The notes under the pieces were generated by a model that was given only the letters and a program-made list of their open reading frames with translations, ran no database searches and was not told the DNA's origin. Shown in pieces: positions 7,715-16,461 of a stretch of DNA of 64,000 bases (the first letter of the stretch is position 1; each line of letters opens with the position of its first letter). Made by a program: the position numbers and the translations under genes. The stretch covers positions 124,001 through 188,000 of the forward strand of contig NZ_BDCJ01000001.1 in assembly GCF_001613445.1 (NCBI RefSeq), in the 5' to 3' direction. Source of the stretch: Nocardia grenadensis NBRC 108939. GTDB lineage: Bacteria; Actinomycetota; Actinomycetes; Mycobacteriales; Mycobacteriaceae.

Positions 7715-7919
7715 ATTGTGCCGTCGCCTGCGATTTTGCCGCTACGCCGGGTGAGCCACACCACGATCGTCTCGGCGTTCGATCGGACCGGATGGTGCCG
7801 CGCCGGAGAGTGTGCGTCGGTGATCGTGTGGGAGCGTGTGAGAGGTATCCCGAGGCGATCTCGAGTCCATCTCGGTGAGATCGGTCGAAAAACGAAGTAT
7901 TTCCCCCGACCGCCGGTAA

Positions 7920-7934
7920 CGGTTTCATAAACCG
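7920..7934. promoter_or_regulatory. Inverted repeat upstream of the small membrane protein gene
   Basis: CGGTTT (7920-7925) and AAACCG (7929-7934) are perfect complements around CAT. The element lies 23 bp before the ATG at 7957, inside the divergent promoter region with the alarmone synthetase gene. It could be an operator; no regulator is identified. Confidence 0.35.
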
Positions 7935-7956
7935 AGTGGTGGGGAAGCCTGTAGAT

Positions 7957-8151
7957 ATGACTGCGATTCGGAACCAGCCCGCCCGGGTCGTCGGTGTCGA
8001 ACGGGGAACGGCGGTCCTGGCCGTATTCACCTGCCTGGTGTTCTCCATCGGGATCACCGTCCTCGCCGGCTCGGCGCTGATCGGTGTCACCGTGACCGCG
8101 GCACTGGCCGTGGGAATATGGCTGACCTCGAAAATCCTTCCCACCAACTGA
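7957..8151 (+). CDS. Two-helix small membrane protein, unknown function
   Basis: A 64-residue protein with a short basic N-terminus and two predicted membrane helices, TAVLAVFTCLVFSIGITVLA and SALIGVTVTAALAVGIWLTS, leaving both ends probably in the cytoplasm. The ATG at 7957 follows GGGGAAG at a slightly long distance; a GTG at 7936 would add seven residues. It ends 34 bp before the convergent crtB stop. No family recognised; nothing links it to carotenoids except position. Confidence 0.55.
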   Translation: MTAIRNQPARVVGVERGTAVLAVFTCLVFSIGITVLAGSALIGVTVTAALAVGIWLTSKILPTN

Positions 8152-8184
8152 ACTGTCTCGCGGCCGGGCCGGTACGCGCGCCGG

Positions 8185-9147
8185 TCACACGGGTGTCGTG
8201 GCGGGGGTGAGGATGCCGGATCGGCCGTTGCGGCGGGCCCACAGCGCTCGGGCGAGCGCCGATCCGGCGACGTGCGCGCGGCGGGCACGTCCGACGGTGG
8301 CCCGCTCGGTGAAGACCGCGAAGTCGAGATCCTCTATCCGGTCGAGGATTTCGCCGTAGAGGACGGCAGCGGTTGCCACGCAGGGGCGTGAGACGGGGTG
8401 CAGCAGATCGATGCCCGGCGTGGCCCGGGCATACCACTGGCGGGCGACGGCATGCTGGGCGGCCAGGGCCGCACGGACGCGGGTATCGGTGCGGCGATGC
8501 GCGCGGCACCATTGCAGCAGGTCCCGGTCGACGCGGAAGGCGGCCAGTTCGTCGGCCGGTAGGTACACCCGCCCGCGGTCGAGGTCTTCGGCGATATCGC
8601 GCAGAAAGTTGGTGAGCTGGAACGCTTTACCGAGCGCGGCCGCATACGGCGCGGCTTCGGGCTGTGGGCAGACGGCGCCGAGAACGGGCAGCACCTGCAA
8701 ACCGATCACTTCGGCCGAGCCGTACACATAGCGGTCCAGGGCCGGACGGTCCGGGTAGTCGGTGACGGTCAGATCCATCCGCATGGAGTCCAGGAAAGCC
8801 CGGAAGAGATCGCTGTCGATGGTGTATCGGGACGCGGTGTGACCCACCGCGGCGACAACCGGCGCGCCCTGCCCGGGGCTATCGAGACCACTCGACAGTT
8901 GCCGGGTCAGCTCGTCCAGACGTGCCCGCGGCGTGCCCGCGGCAGGGTCGGGTAGGTCGACGATATCGTCGGCCCAGCGGGCGAAGCCGTAGAGGGCGTG
9001 GATCGCCGGGCGTTGCGCGGGGGCGAGCAGTCGGGTCGCGAGGAAGAAGGTGCGGCCGTGGCGGGCATTGAGGTCGCGGCAGTACCGGTAGGCCCGACGC
9101 AGGCACGGGTCCGTGATCGCGGCGGCGTCGAGTTCGCTGCCGATCAT
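8185..9147 (-). CDS. crtB: Phytoene synthase
   Basis: A 320-residue trans-isoprenyl diphosphate head-to-head synthase (squalene/phytoene synthase family). It condenses two GGPP into phytoene. The two Asp-rich Mg2+ sites are visible: YGFARWADDIVDLPD (about residues 53-67) and LTNFLRDIAEDLDRGRVYLP (about 177-196). The overlap with crtI (ATGA; crtI stop 9144-9146, crtB ATG 9147) shows translational coupling. It is the last gene of a litR-crtE-crtI-crtB set. Length is usual for the family. Confidence 0.93.
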   Translation of the reverse strand: MIGSELDAAAITDPCLRRAYRYCRDLNARHGRTFFLATRLLAPAQRPAIHALYGFARWADDIVDLPDPAAGTPRARLDELTRQLSSGLDSPGQGAPVVAAVGHTASRYTIDSDLFRAFLDSMRMDLTVTDYPDRPALDRYVYGSAEVIGLQVLPVLGAVCPQPEAAPYAAALGKAFQLTNFLRDIAEDLDRGRVYLPADELAAFRVDRDLLQWCRAHRRTDTRVRAALAAQHAVARQWYARATPGIDLLHPVSRPCVATAAVLYGEILDRIEDLDFAVFTERATVGRARRAHVAGSALARALWARRNGRSGILTPATTPV

Positions 9148-10664
9148 GAACGAGCACCCCCGGTGTGCAGGGGTGCGTCCGGTCGGCCCGCGGCCAGTGT
9201 GCCGGTGATTCGGTCGGCGGCCAGCCGCCCGGAGATCAACACCGGTGGTACGCCGACCCCGGGCACGGTCGAACTGCCCGCGAGCACGACATTGTCGAGG
9301 CCGCGGATCATATTGGCCGGCCGCAACGGTCCGGTCTGCGACAGCGTGTGCGCCAGCGCGAAAGGGCTACCCGCGAGCATGCCCTGGCGCGCCCAATCCG
9401 CCGGTGTGATCACGCGGAGTATCTCCACTCCGGTCAAGGGGCGGGGCAGGCGCTGGTTCACCGTGGCGACGAGTTCGTCCGCGTAGGCGGGCCCGAGCCG
9501 GTCCCAGTCGATCGGTGCCCGTTCCAGATTGGGCGCTGGCGCGAGGATGGACAGCAACTCGCGTCCGGGCGGGGCCAGCAGCGTATCGGTGGCGGTGGGG
9601 CGCGTGACGAGCAGTGACGGGTCCCGCATGGGTTGCCCGCGGGTGAGGATGTCGTCGAAGGTCCGCCGCCACGCGCGTCCGAACAGCAGCGAATGATGTG
9701 CCAGATGTGGGGCGGGATCGCTACCGAGGTGCACCACTACGGCCGAAGGCGACGCGATGGGCCGTTTCGGGCGTCGTGAGTGGTGACCGATCAGCCGGTA
9801 CGCGTGGTGCAGTTCGGTGGTGACGACGGCCGCGTCGCACTCGATATCCCGCCCGTCGGAAGTGGTGACGGCTTCGATCCGGGACCCCGAACGCCGAGTG
9901 GATTCCGCGGTGACTCCGTAGTGGAAACGCACCCCGGCCGTGGTCGCGGCGGCGGCGAGGGCGTCGGGTAGCGCGCGCATTCCGCCCAGCGGGAAGAAGA
10001 CTCCGCCGATGGTGTCCATGTAGGCGATCACGGCGTAGGCGGCCAGCGCCCGCTGCGGTGGGACCCCGGCGTAGAGCGACTGGAAGGTGAAGAGTCTGCG
10101 CACGTCCGGGTCGTGCAGATGGTCGGCGACCGCCCGGTCCCAGCGGCGTAGCCCGCCGGCCAGGACCAGCTGCCCCGCTGCCGGGGTCATCAGCGACATC
10201 GGTGAATCGACATTGGCGGCGATGAAGTGATCGAATTCGGTGTGGTACAGGTGGGTCAGCCAGCGCCGTAATTTCAGATAACCGTCCGCCTCACGGGATC
10301 CGGCGAAATCGGTTATCGCCGCGGCCATGGGTTCGGGGCCGGTATGCAGGTCGAGGGTGCGGCCATCGGCGAAATGGGCCCGGTAGGCCGGGTCGATGGG
10401 GACGAGGCGCAGATGATCGTCGGTGTCGGCGCCGACGGCGGCGAACACCTCGTCGATCAGGTCGGGCATGGTGAGCACGGTCGGTCCCAGATCGAGGCGG
10501 TAGTCACCGATATCGGCTCGGGCGGCGCGGCCCCCGGGGACCGGTTCACGTTCGAGGACGGTGACCGCGACCCCGCGGCCGGCCAGATGGATCGCGGCCG
10601 ATAGTCCGGCCAGCCCCGCGCCGATCACCACGACATGATCACAGCGACCTTCGACGCCGCGCAT
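9144..10664 (-). CDS. crtI: Phytoene desaturase (CrtI type)
   Basis: A 506-residue FAD-dependent desaturase that introduces double bases of unsaturation into phytoene, giving neurosporene or lycopene. The N-terminal dinucleotide fold is VVIGAGLAGLSAAIHLAGRG followed by VLEREPVPGGRAARADIGDY (about residues 12-52). The C-terminal family motif is STVPGVGVPPVLISGRLAAD (about 470-490). Start ATG at 10664 is 12 bp after the crtE stop; its own stop overlaps crtB. The number of desaturation steps cannot be told from sequence. Confidence 0.93.
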   Translation of the reverse strand: MRGVEGRCDHVVVIGAGLAGLSAAIHLAGRGVAVTVLEREPVPGGRAARADIGDYRLDLGPTVLTMPDLIDEVFAAVGADTDDHLRLVPIDPAYRAHFADGRTLDLHTGPEPMAAAITDFAGSREADGYLKLRRWLTHLYHTEFDHFIAANVDSPMSLMTPAAGQLVLAGGLRRWDRAVADHLHDPDVRRLFTFQSLYAGVPPQRALAAYAVIAYMDTIGGVFFPLGGMRALPDALAAAATTAGVRFHYGVTAESTRRSGSRIEAVTTSDGRDIECDAAVVTTELHHAYRLIGHHSRRPKRPIASPSAVVVHLGSDPAPHLAHHSLLFGRAWRRTFDDILTRGQPMRDPSLLVTRPTATDTLLAPPGRELLSILAPAPNLERAPIDWDRLGPAYADELVATVNQRLPRPLTGVEILRVITPADWARQGMLAGSPFALAHTLSQTGPLRPANMIRGLDNVVLAGSSTVPGVGVPPVLISGRLAADRITGTLAAGRPDAPLHTGGARS

Positions 10665-10676
10665 CGTCTTCTCCTC

Positions 10677-11795
10677 TCAGGATTCGCGGACGGTACAGCG
10701 GGCGGCCATACCGTCCAGTAGTTCGCGCCGGACGTCGGGAAGTGGCGCGGCGGCCAGTGCGTGGCGGGCGTCGGTGACCCGGTTGTCGATCATCGCCTCG
10801 ATGCGCGCCGGGGCGCCGGTGGCGGTGATCAGGGCGCGAACCCGGGCGACCTCGGACGAGCCGAGCGTCGGCGCCTGCAGCAGGGTGCACAGTTCGCGGT
10901 GCAGGCGTGAGCCGGCCATCTCGATCGCCGCCACGATCAAGGTGGACGCCTTGTGCTGGGCGATATCGTTATCGGGTTTTCCGGTGATCTCCGGGAGGCC
11001 GTAGACGCCGAGGATATCGTCGCGCAGCTGGAAGGCTTCGCCGATCGCCCGGCCGTATTCGGTCAGCGCGGCCGTCACGCCCGGGTCGCAGTCCGCCATC
11101 GTCGCCCCCAGGACGAGGGGCCATTTCACGGTGTAGTTGCCGGATTTGGCGCGTGCGATCGCCAGCACCCCGTCCAGGGTGGGTGTGCTGCGGATATCGT
11201 TGCTCAGATCGGCGAATTGACCCAGGGCCAGTTCGATCCGCATGCGATCGTAATGGGGCCGGACCCGGGCCAGCGCGGATTCGTCCACTCCACTCTCGCG
11301 CAGCATTTGCTCGGCCCAGATCAGGCATATATCGCCCAGGAGCGTGGCCGCGGATTCGCCGAAGCGGCGCGGGCAACCGGGCAGTCCGTTCCGTTCGTGC
11401 CGGTCGGCGAGCCGTCGGTGCGCGGTGGGCTCACCCCGGCGCCGGGCGGATTCGTCCATCACATCGTCTTGGAGCAGCGCGAACGCGTGCAACAGTTCCA
11501 GTGCCGCGCTGGCCCGTAACGCTGTGTCGTCCTCGGGGGCGCCGCACAACCACCCCGCGTACATGAAGGCCGACCGCACGCATTTGCCGCCGCCGACGTA
11601 TTGCCACAGCACATGCTGCACCGTCGGCCGCACGGCCGATTCGACGGACCGCCGCTGCACGAACTCGGCCAGCTCGGCCAGCACCCGCGCGCGGACCGTC
11701 TGCTGCCACTCGGCTGTCGGCTGCTCGGGTAGCCCGGCCCCACCGTGGGGCCTGGCGCGCGGTGCGCGGTCGGATCCCACGATCTGTGTGTTCAT
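10677..11795 (-). CDS. crtE: Geranylgeranyl diphosphate synthase (polyprenyl synthetase)
   Basis: A 372-residue trans-prenyl diphosphate synthase. The first Asp-rich motif is LLQDDVMDES (about residue 105), and the second region is EAFQLRDDILGVYG, with DDILG rather than a full DDxxD, as is common in actinobacterial CrtE. It makes the C20 precursor for CrtB. The ATG at 11795 (MNTQIVGSD) follows GAGGAG closely. Longer frames run back through litR and are not credible. Promoter repeats at 11852-11873 lie 57 bp upstream. First gene of the crtE-crtI-crtB operon. Confidence 0.92.
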   Translation of the reverse strand: MNTQIVGSDRAPRARPHGGAGLPEQPTAEWQQTVRARVLAELAEFVQRRSVESAVRPTVQHVLWQYVGGGKCVRSAFMYAGWLCGAPEDDTALRASAALELLHAFALLQDDVMDESARRRGEPTAHRRLADRHERNGLPGCPRRFGESAATLLGDICLIWAEQMLRESGVDESALARVRPHYDRMRIELALGQFADLSNDIRSTPTLDGVLAIARAKSGNYTVKWPLVLGATMADCDPGVTAALTEYGRAIGEAFQLRDDILGVYGLPEITGKPDNDIAQHKASTLIVAAIEMAGSRLHRELCTLLQAPTLGSSEVARVRALITATGAPARIEAMIDNRVTDARHALAAAPLPDVRRELLDGMAARCTVRES

Positions 11796-11851
11796 CACAG
11801 CTCCTCGAGTCCATTGCCGGGTGTGGGTCACATACCATCGTAGACCTTCTT

Positions 11852-11873
11852 CGATGCGTAAACGATGCGTAGT
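11852..11873. promoter_or_regulatory. Two 11-bp-spaced direct repeats before crtE, candidate LitR operator
   Basis: CGATGCGTA occurs at 11852-11860 and again at 11863-11871, exactly 11 bp apart. They lie just downstream of the litR stop and 57 bp upstream of the crtE start. CarH/LitR-type B12 repressors bind as tetramers to operators made of 11-bp direct repeats. A related CGATGCG also occurs at 12906-12912, in front of litR itself. The link to LitR is inference from repeat geometry and location. Confidence 0.55.
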
Positions 11874-12892
11874 CAGAGAGTATGCACGGACCGGACGATG
11901 TCGCCGAGCGCGTCCTCGAGCGAGTCGACCCGGCGGGCGCCGGGGAATACGACGGCCACCGGCCAGCCGGGGCCGGCCAGCAACAGGCGGGCCGGTGCGG
12001 GGCATCCCGGCGGGATCGGGACCGGGGACGCCGTCCGCTCGGTCTGGGACCACAGCACCACCACCGGCTCGCGCGGCTGCCGGGTGATGGCGGCAGCCAG
12101 CGCGTCGGCGGGGAGCGCGGCGCCGAGCAGCAGGGCCGGTATGCCGGCTTCGGTCAGCGCGGCCCGCAGCACTTCCAGCGGCAGGACATGGTTCTCGCCG
12201 GCGGTACAGGCCAGCAGCACCGGGGCGCGCCCGACGGTGTACCGGATGGGTGGAACCGCCCGGTGCAATGCGGTGGTGACGGCCCAGGACAGCACATGTT
12301 CCACCTCGATCAATCCCTGGTCGCCGGTCTGCCGGTCGACGATGTCGGCGAACACCGGGCGACACAGCCGGTTCCAGGTGCTCACCACACCGAAATGCGC
12401 GACGTGGGTGGTGCAGATCGCCAGGAGTTCCGCCGCGTCGAGCCGGTCGGCGGCCGCCAGGGCGGGCCCCACGTCGCCGAAAGTGGGCGCCGGTTCGGCT
12501 GCGGCGCGCGCGGCCTTCGCGGCGGTGACGGGGGCGACTCCGGCGCGAACGAGATCGACCATGCGGCCCAGCAACGCCACGTCGCTCGGCGTGTAGTACC
12601 GGTGTTCGCCTGGATTGTGGCGGGGCGGCCCCAAGCCGTAGCGCTGGTTCCAGCTGCGCAGGGTCGCCACCGGAATATCGAGGGCCTGGGCCACCGTACC
12701 GACGGTGAACCCGATCCCGGAATCGTCTGCCGGGTCGGTCTCGCGCACGGCCGCACACACCTTTCCCACGCAGGACGGCTGGAGCTGGCTGCGCCTCCTC
12801 TCGTGTGCCGGTGGTCCAGCCGGTGCCGGGCGCGGGCGGGCAGCCGCCTCGTCCCGTAGCCGATCCCGGAATTGCCACCTGTGAGGCTTCAC
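11873..12892 (-). CDS. litR: MerR-type light/B12-responsive regulator (LitR/CarH family)
   Basis: A 339-residue protein. It has an N-terminal MerR helix-turn-helix (FTVGTVAQALDIPVATLRSW, then RYGLGPPRHNPGEHRYYTPS; about residues 62-105) and a C-terminal cobalamin-binding domain. The B12 part shows the Trp...Glu-His arrangement (STWNRLC ... LIEVEHVLSW) and GENH, matching the E-x-H segment carrying the lower-ligand His in CarH. Such proteins repress carotenoid genes in the dark with adenosylcobalamin and release on light. The first about 50 residues are basic and may not be translated; a GTG at 12748 is an alternative start. It is upstream of and in line with crtE. Confidence 0.88.
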   Translation of the reverse strand: MKPHRWQFRDRLRDEAAARPRPAPAGPPAHERRRSQLQPSCVGKVCAAVRETDPADDSGIGFTVGTVAQALDIPVATLRSWNQRYGLGPPRHNPGEHRYYTPSDVALLGRMVDLVRAGVAPVTAAKAARAAAEPAPTFGDVGPALAAADRLDAAELLAICTTHVAHFGVVSTWNRLCRPVFADIVDRQTGDQGLIEVEHVLSWAVTTALHRAVPPIRYTVGRAPVLLACTAGENHVLPLEVLRAALTEAGIPALLLGAALPADALAAAITRQPREPVVVLWSQTERTASPVPIPPGCPAPARLLLAGPGWPVAVVFPGARRVDSLEDALGDIVRSVHTL

Positions 12893-13199
12893 GCTACACG
12901 CCTAGCGATGCGAAATCGACTCAAGGGTGAATGGGCGGTCGACGCACGACGCGCTCGGCGGCCACCGGGGCACCCCGCCCGTGAGTCGGCCACTCGTCAG
13001 CACACCGATTTTCACTCGAGGGTGGCCGCGGGGGTGCGATGATCTCGGTCGTCGGCCGGTTCGTCACGAGGGTGACCGCCGTCCGTCACGGCGTCCGGGG
13101 ACGGTGGTCTCCGAACGGCGAGAGGGCACCCGAGTAACCCGTATTCGATACCGACGGTGTGCTCCCAACTGATCGAACGGCGTAGGGAACGAGAGCGTA
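12893..13199. promoter_or_regulatory. Divergent promoter region between litR and the DUF3556 gene
   Basis: No gene is seen in these 307 bases. A CGATGCG element at 12906-12912 matches the core of the crtE-proximal repeats, and sits 13 bp upstream of the longest litR start. Two related 12-mers (ACTCAAGGGTGA near 12919 and ACTCGAGGGTGG near 13015) are further candidates. A GAGAG site precedes the GTG at 13200. Confidence 0.35.
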
Positions 13200-14948
13200 G
13201 TGAGCGGAACAGATCGATTGTTCGGCATCCTCCGGCCGAACCTGCCGGTGGTCGATTTCGACGAATGGAGCAGCGGTACGCGAGCGGAAAAGCTCCGGCC
13301 CATGGCGCGGCACTGGGCCGAGGTCGGTTTCGGCACGCCGGTGCTGCTGCACCTGTGCTATGTCGTCAAGATCGGCCTCTACGTCCTCGGCGGATGGTTG
13401 TTCGCGCTGACGACCGAAGGTATCGACGGATTCACCGCGGTCGGTACCTGGTGGTCGGAGCCGATCGTCTTCCAGAAGGTCGTGCTGTTCACGATGCTCT
13501 TCGAGGTGGTCGGGCTGGGCTGCGGGTTCGGTCCGCTCAACAACAGGTTCTTCCCGCCCATGGGCTCGATCCTGTACTGGTTGCGCCCCGGCACCATCCG
13601 CCTGCCACCCTGGCCGGATCGGGTGCCCGGCACCCGCGGTACCCGCCGCACACTGTTCGAAGTGGTGTTGTACGCGGCGCTGCTGGTCATGCTGCTGGTG
13701 GCGCTGGTGTCCAACGGAACCGGACCGGACGCGGCACTCGACACGACCGTCGGCGTCCTGCCGGTCTGGCAGATCGCGACGGTGCTCGGTCTGCTCGCCG
13801 TGCTGGGACTACGCGACAAGACCATCTTCCTGGCGGCGCGCGGTGAGGTGTACGCGACACTCGCGGTCACGTTCCTCTTCGGCGGCGCGGACCTGATCGT
13901 CGGCGCCAAGATCGTTTTCGTCGTCATCTGGATCGGTGCGGCGGTCTCGAAGCTGAACAAACATTTCCCGTTCGTGGTGTCGACGATGATGTCGAACAGT
14001 CCGGTGGTGCGGCCCCGGGCTCTCAAACGGCTTTTCTTCGAACGTTTTCCCGACGATCTGCGGCCGGGACGGTTGTCGCGGTGGTTCGCCCACGGCGGGA
14101 CCGCGGTCGAGATGGGTGCGCCGCTGGTGCTGTTCTTCGCGCACGGCGGCTGGCCCACGGCGGTCGCCGCCACCGCGCTGATTGGCTTCCACCTGGTGAT
14201 CCTCACCGCGATACCGATGGGTGTACCGCTGGAGTGGAACGTCTTCATGATCTTCGGTGTGCTGACACTGTTCGTCGCGCACGCCGATGTGGGCCTGTCC
14301 GCGGTGACCAACCCGGTGCCGCCGGTCCTGCTGCTGATCGTGCTCGCCGGAGCGGTCACCCTGGGAAATCTGTTCCCGCGCAAGGTGTCGTTCCTGCCCG
14401 GGATGCGCTACTACGCGGGCAACTGGGATACCACGCTCTGGTGTATCCGGCCCTCGGCCGACGCGAAGATCCGGCAGGGGATCGTCGCCGTCGCGACCAT
14501 GCCGGCCGCGCAGTTGCAACGGTTCTACGGAAGTCCGGAGGCCGCGCAGATCCCGCTGTATCTCGGCTATGCCTTCCGGGCCTTCAACACCCACGGCAAG
14601 GCGCTGTTCACGCTCGCGCATCGCGCGATGGCCGATCAGGACGAGGCCGACTATGTTCTGACCGACGGCGAGCGCATCTGCTCGACCGCCCTCGGCTGGA
14701 ACTTCGGTGACGGTCATCTGCACAGCGAGCAGCTGATCGCCGCCCTCCAGCAGCGCTGCGGGTTCGAGCCGGGGGAAGTCCGGGTTGTGCTGCTGGATGC
14801 GCAACCCATCCATCGGCAGACCCAGCGTTACCGGCTCGTGGACGCCGCGACCGGGGAATTCGAGAGCGGTTCGGTGCGGGTCGCCGATATGGTCGTGCGC
14901 CAGCCCTGGGACGACGATGTGCCGGTGTACCCGGATCGCCGGTCCTGA
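13200..14948 (+). CDS. DUF3556 transmembrane protein
   Basis: A 582-residue protein with about ten hydrophobic helices between residues 45 and 400, and a soluble C-terminal part (about 405-582). It resembles the DUF3556 family, found mainly in mycobacteria, nocardiae and relatives. Recognisable stretches are GFGTPVLLHLCYVVKIGLYV, CGFGPLNNRFFPPMGSILYW and SFLPGMRYYAGNWDTTLWC. No biochemical role is known to me. The GTG start at 13200 follows GAGAGCGTA. It is divergent from litR; a carotenoid or membrane-lipid role is possible but rests on position only. Confidence 0.88.
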   Translation: MSGTDRLFGILRPNLPVVDFDEWSSGTRAEKLRPMARHWAEVGFGTPVLLHLCYVVKIGLYVLGGWLFALTTEGIDGFTAVGTWWSEPIVFQKVVLFTMLFEVVGLGCGFGPLNNRFFPPMGSILYWLRPGTIRLPPWPDRVPGTRGTRRTLFEVVLYAALLVMLLVALVSNGTGPDAALDTTVGVLPVWQIATVLGLLAVLGLRDKTIFLAARGEVYATLAVTFLFGGADLIVGAKIVFVVIWIGAAVSKLNKHFPFVVSTMMSNSPVVRPRALKRLFFERFPDDLRPGRLSRWFAHGGTAVEMGAPLVLFFAHGGWPTAVAATALIGFHLVILTAIPMGVPLEWNVFMIFGVLTLFVAHADVGLSAVTNPVPPVLLLIVLAGAVTLGNLFPRKVSFLPGMRYYAGNWDTTLWCIRPSADAKIRQGIVAVATMPAAQLQRFYGSPEAAQIPLYLGYAFRAFNTHGKALFTLAHRAMADQDEADYVLTDGERICSTALGWNFGDGHLHSEQLIAALQQRCGFEPGEVRVVLLDAQPIHRQTQRYRLVDAATGEFESGSVRVADMVVRQPWDDDVPVYPDRRS

Positions 14949-15238
14949 CGGGCCGGGCGCCGGTTCCTGCCGGTGCCCGGTGTACCGGGAGAATTCGCAC
15001 TCCGACGGTGCGGGGACCGGCATCCGGTCGCGGTCCCGGGCGGATGGTGACGTCGCACGCGCCAGTGGTGGAGCCCGACCGGCGGGTTTCGCCGTCGGCG
15101 TCGCCAGGGCACCGGCCTGTCTAGACTGACCTGCGTGTGGCAGGACGCAATGATTCGGACCTGGGCCACCCGGTGGCGTATCGCGGGGACCGTTCGCGGT
15201 GTCACCGGTGGGGTCCGGCACTCGGAAGTGGGGTACTG

Positions 15239-15757
15239 ATGTCGACGGATTCCGAATCCGAAGGAGTGCTTGTGCCGGCTGTACTGGGGCGAGCCCACGA
15301 CCGCGCCGAGGAGTTGGCCGCCATCGCCGACCGCACGGGTCTGCAGGTGGCGGTGGCGGAATCGCTCACCTCCGGCCAGCTCGCGGCGGCGCTGGGCGCC
15401 GCGAGTAACTCGGGGGAGTGGTTCCGCGGCGCGGTGGTGGCCTATAGCCGCGGGGTCAAGCACCGGGTGCTCGGCGTACCGGACGGGCCGGTGGTCTGCG
15501 CGGCGGCGGCCCGGGCGATGGCCGAAGGGGTGCGGACACTGTTCGACGCGACACTGTCGGTGGGAGTGACCGGTGCCGGTGGCCCCGACCCACAGGACGG
15601 GCAGGAGCCGGGTTCGGTGTGGTTCGCCGTCGCGGTCGAGGGGCGGGTCACCGCCTCGTTCCGGCTGTTCGAGGGTGAACCCGCCGAAATACTGGACCAG
15701 GTGGTCGATCACGCGGTCGAGCTGCTGCTGGACACGGCGAAGGGACTGCGGGTCTGA
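15239..15757 (+). CDS. pncC: CinA-family nicotinamide-nucleotide amidohydrolase (PncC type)
   Basis: A 172-residue protein equal to the C-terminal CinA domain alone. Motifs are VAVAESLTSGQLAAALG (about residues 39-55), FRGAVVAYSRGVKHRVLG (about 62-79) and GVTGAGGPDPQDG (about 111-123). The Ser/Lys/Tyr deamidase residues fall within them. PncC deamidates nicotinamide mononucleotide to nicotinate mononucleotide in the pyridine nucleotide salvage cycle. The ATG at 15239 gives the usual stand-alone length; an upstream extension to 15137 is not family-like. Gap 14949-15238 before it holds nothing recognisable. Confidence 0.88.
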   Translation: MSTDSESEGVLVPAVLGRAHDRAEELAAIADRTGLQVAVAESLTSGQLAAALGAASNSGEWFRGAVVAYSRGVKHRVLGVPDGPVVCAAAARAMAEGVRTLFDATLSVGVTGAGGPDPQDGQEPGSVWFAVAVEGRVTASFRLFEGEPAEILDQVVDHAVELLLDTAKGLRV

Positions 15758-15884
15758 GCCGCCGCCGCGGGAGCGCCGCGCTGCCCGCCGGAAATGTCGG
15801 GTAGGCCACGATCATGCCGACAGTCGCGATCGAAATGCCCGGTGGCTCCGCCGAAGCGTACGTGGCCCGAGCCGCCGGTCCGGG

Positions 15885-16375
15885 TGTCCGGCTCCGAACC
15901 TGGGTCTGACGCGGATGGCCGAGGCCTGCCGCATCCCCCACGACATCCTGTCCCGGATCGACGAATGGTACGTGCGGGAGAAGACCCTGCGCGCGGCCAA
16001 CCTCGCGATCATCGACTACAAACAGCGGCTCCCGCTGACATCGGTGTCGGCGCTGGGACGCAGTCGTCGAGCGATGGGCAGCAGTTCCCGACGCGCGGGT
16101 AGGCGACGACCGCGCGGCCGTTGAGCCGCTACGTCGCCGATGAGGGGCTGTCGACCTATACCCATGTCACCGATCAGCACGCCACCTACAGCACCAAGGT
16201 GATCGTGGCGACCAAACGCGAAGCCGCTGGTCGGCAAGCTCTCGGCCGCCGGACGCCAGAACACACTGGCCGCGGCCCCGAAGGAGTACGGGGCCCTTTC
16301 ATCGATGCCGATTACAGCGCGATTCGAGGGTTGGCCGGCCGCCGACGCAGACCCGTCCCTGCCGCTTCTTGACTG
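15885..16375 (+). mobile_element. Degenerate Tn3-family transposase fragment
   Basis: Pieces of a Tn3-family TnpA are legible in three frames. Frame A: LTRMAEACRIPHDILSRIDE then WYVREKTLRAANLAIIDYKQRLPL. Frame B: SSSDGQQFPTRG, then LSRYVADEGLSTYTHVTDQH and ATYSTKVIVATKREA. Frame C: LVGKLSAAGRQNTLAAAPKE then YGALSS. In intact TnpA the first pieces precede and span the DDE region, and the last is near the C-terminus (KLSASERQNTLLAALKEYG type), so an internal deletion of several hundred bases is implied besides frameshifts. No terminal inverted repeats or resolvase were seen. It is a dead remnant. Confidence 0.75.
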
Positions 16376-16409
16376 ATGTCCATGAAGCCTTTACCGTAAC
16401 CGCGACCTT

Positions 16410-16432
16410 CTTCTTGGACGTCATCCAAGAAG
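16410..16432. promoter_or_regulatory. Operator of the adjacent TetR regulator, copy in front of the hydrolase gene
   Basis: CTTCTTGGA (16410-16418) and TCCAAGAAG (16424-16432) are perfect 9-bp inverted arms around 5 bases. The element is 29 bp before the hydrolase ATG. The core TCTTG-n9-CAAGA recurs at 18216-18234, upstream of the tetR gene on the other side of the hydrolase. The shared core and spacing argue for one repressor acting at both. Confidence 0.7.
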
Positions 16433-16461
16433 GGTAGTGGTGAAGCGGGAGGACGCGCGTC

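Noticed and set aside
9144-9147. Possible CrtI-CrtB fusion
   Set aside because: A real stop and start overlap as ATGA; they are two separate proteins.
10639-12878. A long minus-strand frame fusing the CrtE region to upstream DNA
   Set aside because: Only the part from the ATG at 11795 is CrtE; the upstream part is litR out of frame.
16410-16432. Palindrome read as a rho-independent terminator
   Set aside because: No T run follows, it lies just before a gene start, and its core recurs before the tetR gene, so an operator is more likely.
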